64,000 bases of DNA. Source: Actinomadura sp. WMMA1423 (lineage in GTDB: Bacteria > Actinomycetota > Actinomycetes > Streptosporangiales > Streptosporangiaceae). Shown piece by piece: positions 8,946 through 16,781 of the stretch; the stretch's first letter is position 1; each line of letters begins with the position of its first letter. The notes below the pieces were generated by a model, which was given only the letters and a program-made list of their open reading frames with translations, made no database searches and was not told the origin of the DNA. The stretch covers positions 6,386,001-6,450,000 of the forward strand of contig NZ_CP041244.1 of assembly GCF_006547145.1 (NCBI RefSeq), written 5' to 3'. A program made the position numbers and the translations under genes.

Positions 8946-8994
8946 GAGAGCAATGCTCTCTTTCGAGAGCAGTGTTGTCAAGAGCGGTGCTCTC
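8946..8994. promoter_or_regulatory. Triple operator-like repeat between SRPBCC and tetR
   Basis: A perfect 15-base palindrome GAGAGCAATGCTCTC lies at 8946-8960. Degenerate copies follow at 8965-8979 (GAGAGCAGTGTTGTC) and 8980-8994 (AAGAGCGGTGCTCTC). The array sits in the 158-base gap between divergent genes, where TetR-family regulators commonly bind to control themselves and the neighbour. Assignment to the adjacent TetR protein is an inference. Confidence 0.7.
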
Positions 8995-9073
8995 GAATCA
9001 GCGCGGCGCTCTGCTAACCTCCCGGAGGACGAGAGCGAAGGGGGCGCGCGGCCGCCCCCTAGGGGAGGCGGGC

Positions 9074-9787
9074 ATGAGCACGGGTCGGACGGCGCGCGAA
9101 CGGGTCAGGGCGGAGCTGGTCCGGGAGATCACTGAGATCGCGAGACGGCAGCTCGCCACCGAGGGGGCCGCGGGGCTCTCGCTGCGCGCGGTGGCCCGCG
9201 AGATGGGCATGGTCTCGTCGGCGATCTACCGGTACTTCCCGAGCCGCGACGACCTGCTGACGGCGCTGATCATCGACGGCTACAACGCCGTCGGGGAGGC
9301 CGTCGAGCGCGCCGACGCGAAGGCCGCCGCCAGCGCGGAGGCGGGCGGGTTCGGCGGGCGGTGGCTCGCCGTGTGCAGGGCCGTCCGGGAGTGGGCCCTC
9401 GCGCACCCGCACGAGTACGCGCTGCTCTACGGTTCGCCGGTGCCCGGCTACAAGGCGCCGCAGGACACCGTCGCCGCCGCCGTGCGCGACACCCTCGTCA
9501 TGGCGCGGATCGTCTCCGAGGCGCACGCGGCCGGGGCCATCGACCCCGCCGGGCCCTGCCCGCCGCCCCCGCCCGCGATCGCCGAGGACATGGCCCGCGC
9601 CCGCGGCATGCTCCCCATGGACGTCCCCGACGACGTCATGGCGCGGGCGTTCACCGCGTGGGCCGCTTTGTACGGGACGGTCAGTTTCGAATTGTTCGGC
9701 CAGTACGAGAACGTGATCGAGGAACGGGCCGCCTATTTCGACCACACGATGGCGCTGCTCGCGCGTCTCATCGGCCTGGAACCGTGA
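9074..9787 (+). CDS. TetR-family regulator with WHG-type C-terminal domain
   Basis: The 237-residue protein has an N-terminal helix-turn-helix (residues about 12-60, with 'GLSLRAVAREMGMVSSAIYRY' spanning the recognition region). Its C-terminal ligand domain resembles TetR_C WHG-type members with 'HPHEYALLYGSPVPGY'. The ATG at 9074 is chosen because GGGGAGG lies just before it; the longer frame would run through the operator-like repeats. It is divergent from the SRPBCC gene. Autoregulation and control of that gene through the 8946-8994 repeats is likely. The ligand is unknown. Confidence 0.88.
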   Translation: MSTGRTARERVRAELVREITEIARRQLATEGAAGLSLRAVAREMGMVSSAIYRYFPSRDDLLTALIIDGYNAVGEAVERADAKAAASAEAGGFGGRWLAVCRAVREWALAHPHEYALLYGSPVPGYKAPQDTVAAAVRDTLVMARIVSEAHAAGAIDPAGPCPPPPPAIAEDMARARGMLPMDVPDDVMARAFTAWAALYGTVSFELFGQYENVIEERAAYFDHTMALLARLIGLEP

Positions 9788-9896
9788 CACGGCAGGCCTT
9801 CCGGGCACCCGGCCTCGGGGTCAGTGACAGATGTGACTGGTGGTAAGTGGCCATGTGATCCGTGAATTCCCAGGTCACCGCGCTCCGCCCGGATAT

Positions 9897-9912
9897 GGAG
9901 GCGCTTGCCTCC
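9897..9912 (+). promoter_or_regulatory. Small hairpin in the leader of the Tad operon
   Basis: GGAGGC-GCTT-GCCTCC is a perfect 6-bp stem with a tetraloop about 100 bases before cpaB. The 226-base gap from 9788 to 10013 otherwise shows only scattered short repeats (GTGAC twice near 9823-9836) and no promoter I can defend. Confidence 0.3.
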
Positions 9913-10013
9913 ACCGAATCCATTGACGTGACCTCGCCGCCCCCGCGAGCATGGATCGCCCGATGACGCGGACTCCGGTGGGACGGGGGCGGCGTCCGGG
10001 CGGGAAGGAGCGC

Positions 10014-10904
10014 GTGAGCAGCGCGATGAAGGCCAACCAGTCGACCATCTCCGGCGGAGGCGCGGCGGGCTCGTCCGGCGGGACGGCCGGGCTCGGCCGG
10101 TCGGGGCTCGGCACCTCGGGCGGCCAGCGGCTCCCGGCGTCGCCGCGCGAGCGCAAGCCGGCGCTCGCCGCCCTGGCGGTGCTGCTGATCCTCGGCGGCG
10201 CCCTCGCCAGCGCCTACCTCGTGATGGCGAGCGGCGAGCGGGTCTCGGCGATCCGGATCGCGCAGCCGGTCGCGGCCGGGCAGCGGATCCCGGCCGGCGC
10301 CCTCGAAGAGGTACAGATCGGCGACACCGGTATCCAGTACTTGAAGTGGTCGGAACGGGCGAAGGTGGGCCAGTACTTCGCGGCCGTCCCGCTCGTGAAG
10401 GGCGCGCTGCTGACCAACTCCATGATCAGTCCCGCCGACGCCCCCGCCAGCGGCCGGCTCGTCGTCGGGCTCGCGCTCAAGCCGGGCCAGATGCCCTCCG
10501 GCGACGTCGCCCGCGGCGCGCACGTCACCCTGTTCGCGGTCGGCGGCGGCACGGGCGGCGGGCCGCGCGCCGGTACCGTCCTCGCGCGGGACGCGGTCGT
10601 CCTGAACGTCGGCGGCGGCGACGGCGGCGGCCCGACGCGGCTGCGGTCCGAGCAGACGAGCGTCGACGTCGCCGTGCTCCCGGCCGACGCGGCGCGGGTG
10701 ACGCAGGCGGCCTCCGCCGGGACGGTCGCGCTCGCGCTGATCCCGCCCGGCGCGAACGTCTCCGTCCCGCCCGCCGCGCCCGAGGGGCAGCAGGACGGCG
10801 GCTCGGGCGTCCAGCCCGTCCCCGGAGCCGGCACCCCGGGCCCGGGCGGTACGGGCACGGGCGGTACGGGCACGGGCGGCACCCCAGGCACGGGTGGTAA
10901 CTGA
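10014..10904 (+). CDS. cpaB: CpaB/RcpC-like pilus assembly protein with SAF domain
   Basis: The 296-residue protein has a disordered Gly/Ser-rich start, one membrane span (about residues 54-76) and a SAF-like domain beginning 'AQPVAAGQRIPAGALEEVQI'. The domain is followed by an RcpC-like region and a Gly/Thr-rich tail with repeated G-T-G-T-G-G units. CpaB/RcpC proteins act at the outer side of Tad pilus machines. The GTG at 10014 is preferred because GGAAGGAG lies five bases upstream; an ATG at 9951 in frame lacks such a site. The gene opens the Tad operon and ends two bases before tadZ. Confidence 0.82.
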   Translation: MSSAMKANQSTISGGGAAGSSGGTAGLGRSGLGTSGGQRLPASPRERKPALAALAVLLILGGALASAYLVMASGERVSAIRIAQPVAAGQRIPAGALEEVQIGDTGIQYLKWSERAKVGQYFAAVPLVKGALLTNSMISPADAPASGRLVVGLALKPGQMPSGDVARGAHVTLFAVGGGTGGGPRAGTVLARDAVVLNVGGGDGGGPTRLRSEQTSVDVAVLPADAARVTQAASAGTVALALIPPGANVSVPPAAPEGQQDGGSGVQPVPGAGTPGPGGTGTGGTGTGGTPGTGGN

Positions 10905-10906
10905 CG

Positions 10907-11863
10907 GTGGCTCTCATCGCGCTCGCGGCCGACAAGGGGGCGCCGGGCGTCACGACCGCGGCGGTCGCGCTCGGCGCCGTGTGGCCGCGCCCCGTGCTCG
11001 TCGCCGAGTGCGACCAGGCGGGCGGCGACCTCGTCTACCGGCTGCCGGCAGCCCAGCCGGACGGCGACGCCGACGGCATGCTCAACCCCTCCCGGGGGCT
11101 GCTCAGCCTCGCCGCCACGGCCCGCCGGGGGCTGCGCCCCGACCAGGTCGCCGAGCACTGCCAGCGCCTCCTGGGCGGGCTCGACGTGCTCGTCGGCGTC
11201 ACCAACGCCGAGCAGGCCCAGGCGATGACGTGGCTGTGGGGGCCGCTCGGCCGGGCGTTCGCCGGCCTCGCCCCCGTCGACGTGATCGCCGACTGCGGGC
11301 GGATCGGCGCGGCCAGCCCGCTGATCGACCTGATGCACGAGGCCGACCTCGTCGTCCTGCTCACCAGGGCCACCCTGGAGCAGGTCGCCCACCTGCGCGA
11401 GCGCGTCGCCGCGCTGACCGCCGAGCTGCGCGGCGGGCCGCCCGTCGGCGTCCTGGTGCTCGCCGACCCGCGCGACTTCCGCGGCTCCATCGCCGAGGTC
11501 GACCGGATCCTCGCGGTCGCGCGCGGCCGCGCCGGCGACGTCGCGCCGGGGCCCCCGCCGCCGGACGTCACCGTCCTCGGCGGCCTGGCCCTCGACCCGA
11601 AGGGCGCCGACCTGCTGTCGGGGAGCTGGGGCGGCCGGCTGGACCGCTCGCTGCTGATCCGGTCGGCGCGCGAGGTCGCGGGCGAGCTCGCCGGGCGCCT
11701 CCCCGCCCCGTCCACCGGCTCACCCGCCCAGTCCCCCGCGGCGCCACCCGCCGCCCGGGACGTCCCGCCCCCGCCGAGGACGCCCGAGCAGCAGGCGCGG
11801 CAGCAGTCGCACCCGCAGGTGCCGCACGTGCCCGCCGGCGGGCACGAGGAGGGGAGGCGCTAG
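10907..11863 (+). CDS. tadZ: TadZ/CpaE-like MinD-family protein with altered P-loop
   Basis: The 318-residue protein has the MinD/ParA fold and sits where tadZ/cpaE is expected, between cpaB and tadA. These proteins localise the Tad machine at the membrane. The deviant Walker A region reads KGAPGVTT (residues about 10-17). The signature lysine at the front is kept, but the usual second lysine of GKT/GKS is replaced by Val, so ATP hydrolysis may be lost. The C terminus is a Pro/Gln/His-rich tail. The gene starts with GTG and its TAG abuts the ATG of tadA, which suggests coupled translation. Confidence 0.82.
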   Translation: MALIALAADKGAPGVTTAAVALGAVWPRPVLVAECDQAGGDLVYRLPAAQPDGDADGMLNPSRGLLSLAATARRGLRPDQVAEHCQRLLGGLDVLVGVTNAEQAQAMTWLWGPLGRAFAGLAPVDVIADCGRIGAASPLIDLMHEADLVVLLTRATLEQVAHLRERVAALTAELRGGPPVGVLVLADPRDFRGSIAEVDRILAVARGRAGDVAPGPPPPDVTVLGGLALDPKGADLLSGSWGGRLDRSLLIRSAREVAGELAGRLPAPSTGSPAQSPAAPPAARDVPPPPRTPEQQARQQSHPQVPHVPAGGHEEGRR

Positions 11864-13165
11864 ATGGACCACGCGCTGGTCAAACGCCTCCGTCAGGAGG
11901 TCGGCGACCGCCTGGCGCGCCAGCGCCGGCTGGACGCCGCCAACGGGCTGCCGCCGATGTCCGGCGAGGACGAGCGGCAGTTCGCCCGCGCGCTCATCGG
12001 CCAGGTGCTGGAGGAGTTCGCGCGCGGCGAGATCACCTCGGGGCGCCGGCCGCCGAACGCCGAAGAGGAGGAGGCGCTCGCCGCCGGGGTGCACGCGGCG
12101 CTGTTCGGCGTCGGCAGGCTCCAGCCCCTGCTGGAGGACCCCGAGATCGAGAACATCGACGTCAACGGCTGCGACCGCGTGTTCATCGGCTACGCCGACG
12201 GCCGCGAGGTCATGGGCGAGCCGGTCGCCGAGAGCGACGAGGAGCTGGTCGAGCTGATCCAGATCCTCGCCGCCTACAGCGGGCTGTCCTCGCGCCCGTT
12301 CGACACCGCGAACCCGCAGCTCGACCTGCGGCTCCCGGACGGGTCGCGGCTGTCGGCGGTGATGGACGTGACCGTCCGCCCGGCGCTGTCGATCCGCCGC
12401 GCCCGCCTCGGCAAGGTGTTCCTCGCCGACCTGGTCGGCAACGGCACGTTCACGCAGGAGGTCGGGCAGTTCTTCCGCGCCGCCGTGCACGCCCGCAAGA
12501 ACATCATGATCGCCGGCGCGACGAACGCGGGGAAGACGACGCTGCTGCGCGCCGTCGCCAACGAGATCCCGCCGCACGAGCGGCTCATCACCGTCGAGCG
12601 CGCCCTCGAACTCGGCCTCGACGCGTTCCCCGAGCTGCACCCGAACTGCGTGGCGTTCGAGCAGCGGCTGCCGAACTCCGAGGGCCAGGGCGCGATCTCG
12701 ATGGCCGAGCTGGTCCGCCGGTCGCTGCGGATGAACCCGTCCCGGGTGATCGTCGGCGAGGTCCTCGGCGACGAGATCGTCACGATGCTCAACGCGATGA
12801 CGCAGGGCAACGACGGCTCGCTGTCGACGATCCACGCCAACTCCTCGGCGGAGGTGTTCAACCGCGTCGCCACCTACGCGATCCAGTCCGAGGAGCGGCT
12901 GCCGGTCGAGGCGACCCACATGCTGATCGCGGGCGCGATCGACTTCGTCGTGTTCATCCAGAAGCGCAACGACTACGTCTCCGGGGGGCGGCTGCGCCGC
13001 TACGTGGCCAGCGTCCGGGAGGTCACCGGCGTGGACGGGCGCGTCCTGTCCTCGGAGGTGTTCGCGCTCGGGCCCGCCGGATACGCCGTCCCCGCGGCCC
13101 CCATCGCGTGCATCAACGACCTCGCCGAGCACGGCTACGACCCGTCCGCCGGGGGTGCCTGGTGA
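11864..13165 (+). CDS. tadA: TadA/CpaF secretion ATPase
   Basis: The 433-residue hexameric ATPase powers Tad pilus assembly. It has the CpaF N-terminal domain, Walker A GATNAGKTT with Lys near 224, an Asp-box region, Walker B-like 'RVIVGEVLGDE' and the conserved 'GSLSTIHANS' histidine motif. Length and motif order are normal. The ATG directly follows the tadZ stop codon. Two membrane-platform genes follow in the same direction. This is the firmest gene for naming the locus. Confidence 0.95.
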   Translation: MDHALVKRLRQEVGDRLARQRRLDAANGLPPMSGEDERQFARALIGQVLEEFARGEITSGRRPPNAEEEEALAAGVHAALFGVGRLQPLLEDPEIENIDVNGCDRVFIGYADGREVMGEPVAESDEELVELIQILAAYSGLSSRPFDTANPQLDLRLPDGSRLSAVMDVTVRPALSIRRARLGKVFLADLVGNGTFTQEVGQFFRAAVHARKNIMIAGATNAGKTTLLRAVANEIPPHERLITVERALELGLDAFPELHPNCVAFEQRLPNSEGQGAISMAELVRRSLRMNPSRVIVGEVLGDEIVTMLNAMTQGNDGSLSTIHANSSAEVFNRVATYAIQSEERLPVEATHMLIAGAIDFVVFIQKRNDYVSGGRLRRYVASVREVTGVDGRVLSSEVFALGPAGYAVPAAPIACINDLAEHGYDPSAGGAW

Positions 13166-13184
13166 CGTGCGGGGGTGACGGCTG

Positions 13185-14123
13185 ATGTACGCGCCGGACG
13201 TGCTGCTCGCCGTCGTCACCGGCGCCGCGGTCGGCGGCGGTGTCCTGCTGCTGGTCGTCGCACTGCGCGGGCTGCCGCCGCGCAGGGGGCCCGCAAGGGG
13301 CCGCAGCCGCGAGGATCTGGTCCGCACGCTCACCACCCGCACCGCGCTCGCCGTCATCATCGGCACCGTCGTGCTGATCGTGACGCGCTGGCCGATCGCC
13401 GCCGCGGGCACCGGCGCGCTCGTCCTCGCCTGGAACGGGCTGGCGGGCGGCGCCGCCGAGGAGCGCAGGGGCATGGCGCGCCTGGAGGCCCTCGCCGCGT
13501 GGACCGAGTCGCTCCGCGACACCATCGCCGGGGCCGTCGGGCTCGAGCAGGCCATCCCCGCCTCGCAGCGCGCCGCCGGGCCCGCCCTCCAGCAGCCGCT
13601 GCGCAACCTCGTCGACCGGCTGCACACCCGCGTGCCGATGCCGGAGGCGCTGCGCCGGTTCGCCGACGACCTGGACGACCCGTCCGCCGACCTGGTGATC
13701 GCCGCCCTCGTCCTGAACGCCAAGCTGCGCGGTCCCGGTCTGCGCGACATGCTGAGCGCCCTCGCGAACTCCGCCCGCGCCGAGCTCGACATGCGGCGCC
13801 GCGTGGAGGCCGACCGCCGGGCGACCAGGCGCAGCGTCCGGATCGTCGTCGCGGTCTCCGTCGGGACGGCCCTGGCGCTCGCCGTGTTCAACCACTCCTA
13901 CGTCGAGCCGTACGACGACGTGCTCGGGCAGCTCGTCCTGTGCATCGTCGTCGCCCTGTACGGCGCCGCGTTCCTGTGGCTGCGCCGCCTCTCCCGGTAC
14001 GAGATGCCCGGACGGTTCCTCAGCGAGCGGCGCGGGGCCGCCCAGCCCGGCGTCCCCGGCGAGGTGCCGAGCACCGTCGCGGGCTGGCAGGGCCGGACCG
14101 CCGAGGGCGGTGGCGCCCCGTGA
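13185..14123 (+). CDS. tadB: TadB-like inner-membrane platform protein
   Basis: The 312-residue protein has N-terminal membrane spans (about residues 5-27 and 52-86), a cytosolic T2SSF-type helical domain with 'AAWTESLRDTIAGAVGLEQAI', and C-terminal spans near 225-270. This matches TadB, which with TadC forms the platform around which the ATPase works. The ATG lies 19 bases after tadA. The last codons overlap the GTG of tadC (GTGA), indicating coupling. Confidence 0.9.
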   Translation: MYAPDVLLAVVTGAAVGGGVLLLVVALRGLPPRRGPARGRSREDLVRTLTTRTALAVIIGTVVLIVTRWPIAAAGTGALVLAWNGLAGGAAEERRGMARLEALAAWTESLRDTIAGAVGLEQAIPASQRAAGPALQQPLRNLVDRLHTRVPMPEALRRFADDLDDPSADLVIAALVLNAKLRGPGLRDMLSALANSARAELDMRRRVEADRRATRRSVRIVVAVSVGTALALAVFNHSYVEPYDDVLGQLVLCIVVALYGAAFLWLRRLSRYEMPGRFLSERRGAAQPGVPGEVPSTVAGWQGRTAEGGGAP

Positions 14124-15037
14124 ACGCCGCGATGATCGCCGGCGCCGTCGTCGGGCTCGGCCTGTACGTGCTGGTCCGGGCGCTGTTCCCGCCGCGTCCC
14201 GGCCTCGCCGCGCGGATGGCCGCGCTCGACGCCGCCCGCCGCCGCGACCTGGAGGAGCAGCGGGCCGGGACGGCGTCGCCGACGCTGGACCGGGTCGGCG
14301 GGACCAGGGGGAGGATCGGGCGGGAGCTGGCGCGGTTCTGCGAGTCGCGCGGCTGGCGGCTGCGCTCGGTCCGCGCCGACCTGGCGATCACCGAGCGGTC
14401 GCTGGAGGCGTTCCTCGCCACCAAGTTCCTGCTGCCCGCCGCCGCGCTGCTGTTCATCCCGCTGATCGTCGCCTACTTCGCGCTGCTCGGACTCGGCTCG
14501 TCCGTCGCCGTCCCGGTGTGGATCTGCGTGCTGTTCGCCGCCCTGTTCTTCTTCTTCCCCGACATGCAGCTCCGGCAGGAGGCGCAGGCGCGCCGGCAGG
14601 ACTTCCGCCACGTCGTCGGCGCCTTCCTCGACCTGGTCTCGATGAACCTCGCGGGCGGCCGCGGCGTCCCCGAGGCGCTGATGACCGCCTCGAACGTCGG
14701 CGAGGGCTGGGCCATGCACCGCATCCGGGACGCCCTGTCCAACGCCCGCATCACCGGCCAGACCCCCTGGCAGGCGCTCGGCGGCCTCGGCGAGGAGCTC
14801 GACGTCGCCGAGCTGCGCGACCTCGCCGGGGCGCTCGCGCTCGTCTCCGACGACGGCGCCCAGGTCCGCAAGTCCCTCGCCGCCCGCGCCGCGTCGATGC
14901 GCAGCCGCGAGCTGTCGGAGCTGGAGGGCAAGGCGGGCGAGCGCTCCCAGTCGATGCTGATCGCGCAGCTGTTCCTGTGCGCCGGCTTCCTGATCTTCCT
15001 CGCCTATCCGGCCCTGATGCGGGTGCTCGCCTCATGA
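14120..15037 (+). CDS. tadC: TadC-like inner-membrane platform protein
   Basis: The 305-residue protein has an N-terminal span, a pair of spans near residues 97-150 (rich in Phe and Leu), a T2SSF domain with 'FLDLVSMNLAGGRGVPEAL', and a last span before the C terminus. The order and spacing match TadC. The GTG at 14120 overlaps the tadB stop in GTGA. A longer frame exists upstream but runs through tadB and is rejected. The pilin gene follows 47 bases later. Confidence 0.9.
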   Translation: MNAAMIAGAVVGLGLYVLVRALFPPRPGLAARMAALDAARRRDLEEQRAGTASPTLDRVGGTRGRIGRELARFCESRGWRLRSVRADLAITERSLEAFLATKFLLPAAALLFIPLIVAYFALLGLGSSVAVPVWICVLFAALFFFFPDMQLRQEAQARRQDFRHVVGAFLDLVSMNLAGGRGVPEALMTASNVGEGWAMHRIRDALSNARITGQTPWQALGGLGEELDVAELRDLAGALALVSDDGAQVRKSLAARAASMRSRELSELEGKAGERSQSMLIAQLFLCAGFLIFLAYPALMRVLAS

Positions 15038-15084
15038 CCTCTCAGCCCCGACCGTCCCGACGAACGCCCCCTGGAGGTGTCACG

Positions 15085-15306
15085 ATGAGTCCGCTCAATC
15101 CCCTGAACGACCCGGCCGTCGTCTACTTGCGCGCCCTGCTCGGCACCCGGCTGGCGCGGTTGCGAGACGAGGAGGAGCGCTGCCGGGGCGCGTCCGCGAT
15201 CGAGTGGGCGATCATCACCGCGATCCTCGCGCTGATCGCGATCACGATCGGGGCGGTGATCCAGAAGAAGATCCAGGACAAGGCCAACAGCATCAACACG
15301 GGCTGA
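15085..15306 (+). CDS. flp: Flp-type pilin
   Basis: The 73-residue prepilin has a charged leader, a cleavage-type glycine in R-G-A-S-A-I-E-W and a 20-residue hydrophobic helix. Cleavage after Gly would place Glu at position 5 of the mature chain, the class IV pilin rule, and leave a mature pilin of about 40 residues. GGAGGTGT precedes the ATG. A TadV/CpaA prepilin peptidase is expected for processing but is not in this window. Being the only Flp-sized pilin gene of the operon, it is the probable major pilin. Confidence 0.88.
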   Translation: MSPLNPLNDPAVVYLRALLGTRLARLRDEEERCRGASAIEWAIITAILALIAITIGAVIQKKIQDKANSINTG

Positions 15307-15311
15307 CCGCC

Positions 15312-15749
15312 GTGCGGCCCAGGGAACCCGGCGCCTCCGGCGACGCCGGCGCCTCGTCGATGGAGTGGGCGCTGCTCACCCCGGTCCTCATCCTGCTGAT
15401 GCTCTCGGCGGTGCAGTTCGCCATGGTCTTCCACGCCCGGCACGTCGCGCTCGCGGCGGCGCAGTCGGGCGCCCGCGTCGCGCGCACGTCGCCGGTCGGC
15501 GGCGGCTGGGAGGGCGCGGCGACCGCCAAGGCGTCCGGCAGCGTGCGCGAGATCGGCCCCGGCCTGCTCAGCGGGCTCCAGGTGCGGGCGGGGGAGGAGG
15601 ACGACGAGCGCTGGGTCGAGGTGAGCGGGGAGGCCGTCCAGGTCGTCCCGTTCATGAGGTTCCACGTGTCGCAGCGCTCGCAGGGCCCGATCGAGTGCTT
15701 CCGTCCCGACGTCGGCCCGGGGACGGCCTGCCAGCGGGGAGCCGGCTGA
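15312..15749 (+). CDS. tadE: TadE-like minor pilin
   Basis: The 145-residue protein has a short leader ending in G-A-S-S-M-E-W-A, again with Glu at position 5 after the cleavage glycine. A hydrophobic helix (about residues 17-38) and an extracytoplasmic domain with one late cysteine follow. This is the TadE pattern of pseudopilins that help initiate or anchor Tad pili. The GTG lies five bases after the flp stop. The stop codon overlaps the next ATG (TGATG). Confidence 0.85.
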   Translation: MRPREPGASGDAGASSMEWALLTPVLILLMLSAVQFAMVFHARHVALAAAQSGARVARTSPVGGGWEGAATAKASGSVREIGPGLLSGLQVRAGEEDDERWVEVSGEAVQVVPFMRFHVSQRSQGPIECFRPDVGPGTACQRGAG

Positions 15750-16207
15750 TGAGGGCCCGCGCTCCACGCCCCGCGGACGACGGGGGCTCCATGTCCCTGG
15801 AGATGGTGCTCGTCACGCCCATCTTCGTCGCGTTCCTGCTGTTCCTCGCCGGCGCCGGGCGGATGGTGGACGCCAAGAGCCAGGTCGACGGCGCCGCGCG
15901 GGACGCCGCCCGCGCCGCGTCCATCGCCCGCAGCGCCGGCTCCGCGCAGAGCCTCGCCGCCGACACGGCCTCCGCCGGGCTGCGCGGCACCGCCTGGTGC
16001 TCGGGCGGCCCCAGCGTGCAGACCGACGTGTCCCGCTGGGGGCCGGGCGGCAGCGTCGGCGTGACCATCACCTGCGACGTCGACCTCGGCGACCTGGCGT
16101 TCATCGGGCTGCCCGGCAGCAAGCGGCTCCAGGGCCGCGCGATCGCCCCCGTCGACACCTTCACCTTCCGCGGCACCGACGGCGACGCGCCGGAGGGCGC
16201 CCCATGA
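15749..16207 (+). CDS. Second TadE/TadF-like minor pilin
   Basis: The 152-residue protein has a cleavage-type glycine in D-G-G-S-M-S-L-E-M with Glu at position 5. Next come a membrane helix (residues about 19-40), an Ala/Arg-rich helix and a soluble domain with two cysteines that could pair. It is co-translated with its neighbours through ATGA overlaps on both sides. It corresponds to the TadF position of Tad loci. Which of the two TadE-like proteins is TadE and which is TadF cannot be settled from sequence alone. Confidence 0.82.
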   Translation: MRARAPRPADDGGSMSLEMVLVTPIFVAFLLFLAGAGRMVDAKSQVDGAARDAARAASIARSAGSAQSLAADTASAGLRGTAWCSGGPSVQTDVSRWGPGGSVGVTITCDVDLGDLAFIGLPGSKRLQGRAIAPVDTFTFRGTDGDAPEGAP

Positions 16208-16707
16208 CGAGACCACCCGCCGTGACCAGCGCGCGCGCCGCGAGCGAGGCACGGCCCGTGGGCGAGCCGCGGGCCGCGGGCGAGGCGCGCGACCGGGGCA
16301 CGATCGCGATGTACACGGTCCTGTTCACCCCCATCGTCATCCTGCTGGCCGGGCTGCTCGTGGACGGCGGGCTCGCCATCCACGCGCGCCAGCGCGCCGC
16401 CGACATGGCGGAGCAGGCCGCCCGCGCCGGGGCGAACCAGATCGACACCGACGAGCTGCGGCGGACCGGCAAGCCCGTGCTCGACCCGGGCAGGGCCCGC
16501 GCGGCGGCCTGCGACCTGCTCGCCTCCTACAGCGACCAGGTCACCGGGACCCAGTGCGACGCCGACGAGCAGGAGGTCGCCGTCAGCGTGCGGATCGGCG
16601 TCCGGCCGCAGCTGCTCGGGATCATCCCGGGGTTCGGCGAGTTCGAGATGACCTCCAGCGCGACCGCCCGCCCCGTCACGGGCGTACCGGGAGGAATCAA
16701 CCCGTGA
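16204..16707 (+). CDS. TadG-like pilus-associated membrane protein
   Basis: The 167-residue protein has an Ala/Arg-rich start, then R-G-T-I-A-M-Y-T followed by a membrane helix (about residues 36-55) and an extracytoplasmic helix-rich region with two cysteines. It is shorter than the classical TadG, which carries a von Willebrand A domain. Position 5 after the glycine is Tyr rather than Glu, so prepilin peptidase processing is doubtful and the helix may stay as an anchor. The start overlaps the preceding stop (ATGA). Confidence 0.75.
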   Translation: MTRPPAVTSARAASEARPVGEPRAAGEARDRGTIAMYTVLFTPIVILLAGLLVDGGLAIHARQRAADMAEQAARAGANQIDTDELRRTGKPVLDPGRARAAACDLLASYSDQVTGTQCDADEQEVAVSVRIGVRPQLLGIIPGFGEFEMTSSATARPVTGVPGGINP

Positions 16708-16781
16708 GCATCAGCGAGAACGCATCTACGATGAGGACGACGTCCGGAGACCGGCGAACGGCAGGGGCGCGACGATGGTGA
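16704..16781 (+). CDS. Possible 25-codon coupling ORF before the BTAD gene
   Basis: A GTG at 16704 overlaps the stop of the TadG-like gene (GTGA) and opens 25 codons that end across the ATG of the next gene. Such an arrangement could pass ribosomes into the large downstream gene. There is no other support, and it may be chance. Confidence 0.2.
   Translation: MSISENASTMRTTSGDRRTAGARRW

Noticed and set aside
8927..9073. Extended start for the TetR regulator
   Set aside because: It would translate the palindromic operator array. The ATG at 9074 has a good ribosome site and starts at the family N terminus.
13175..14119. Upstream extension of tadC through tadB
   Set aside because: The frame encodes only Arg/Ala-rich sequence there; tadB is read in another frame with clear membrane spans.
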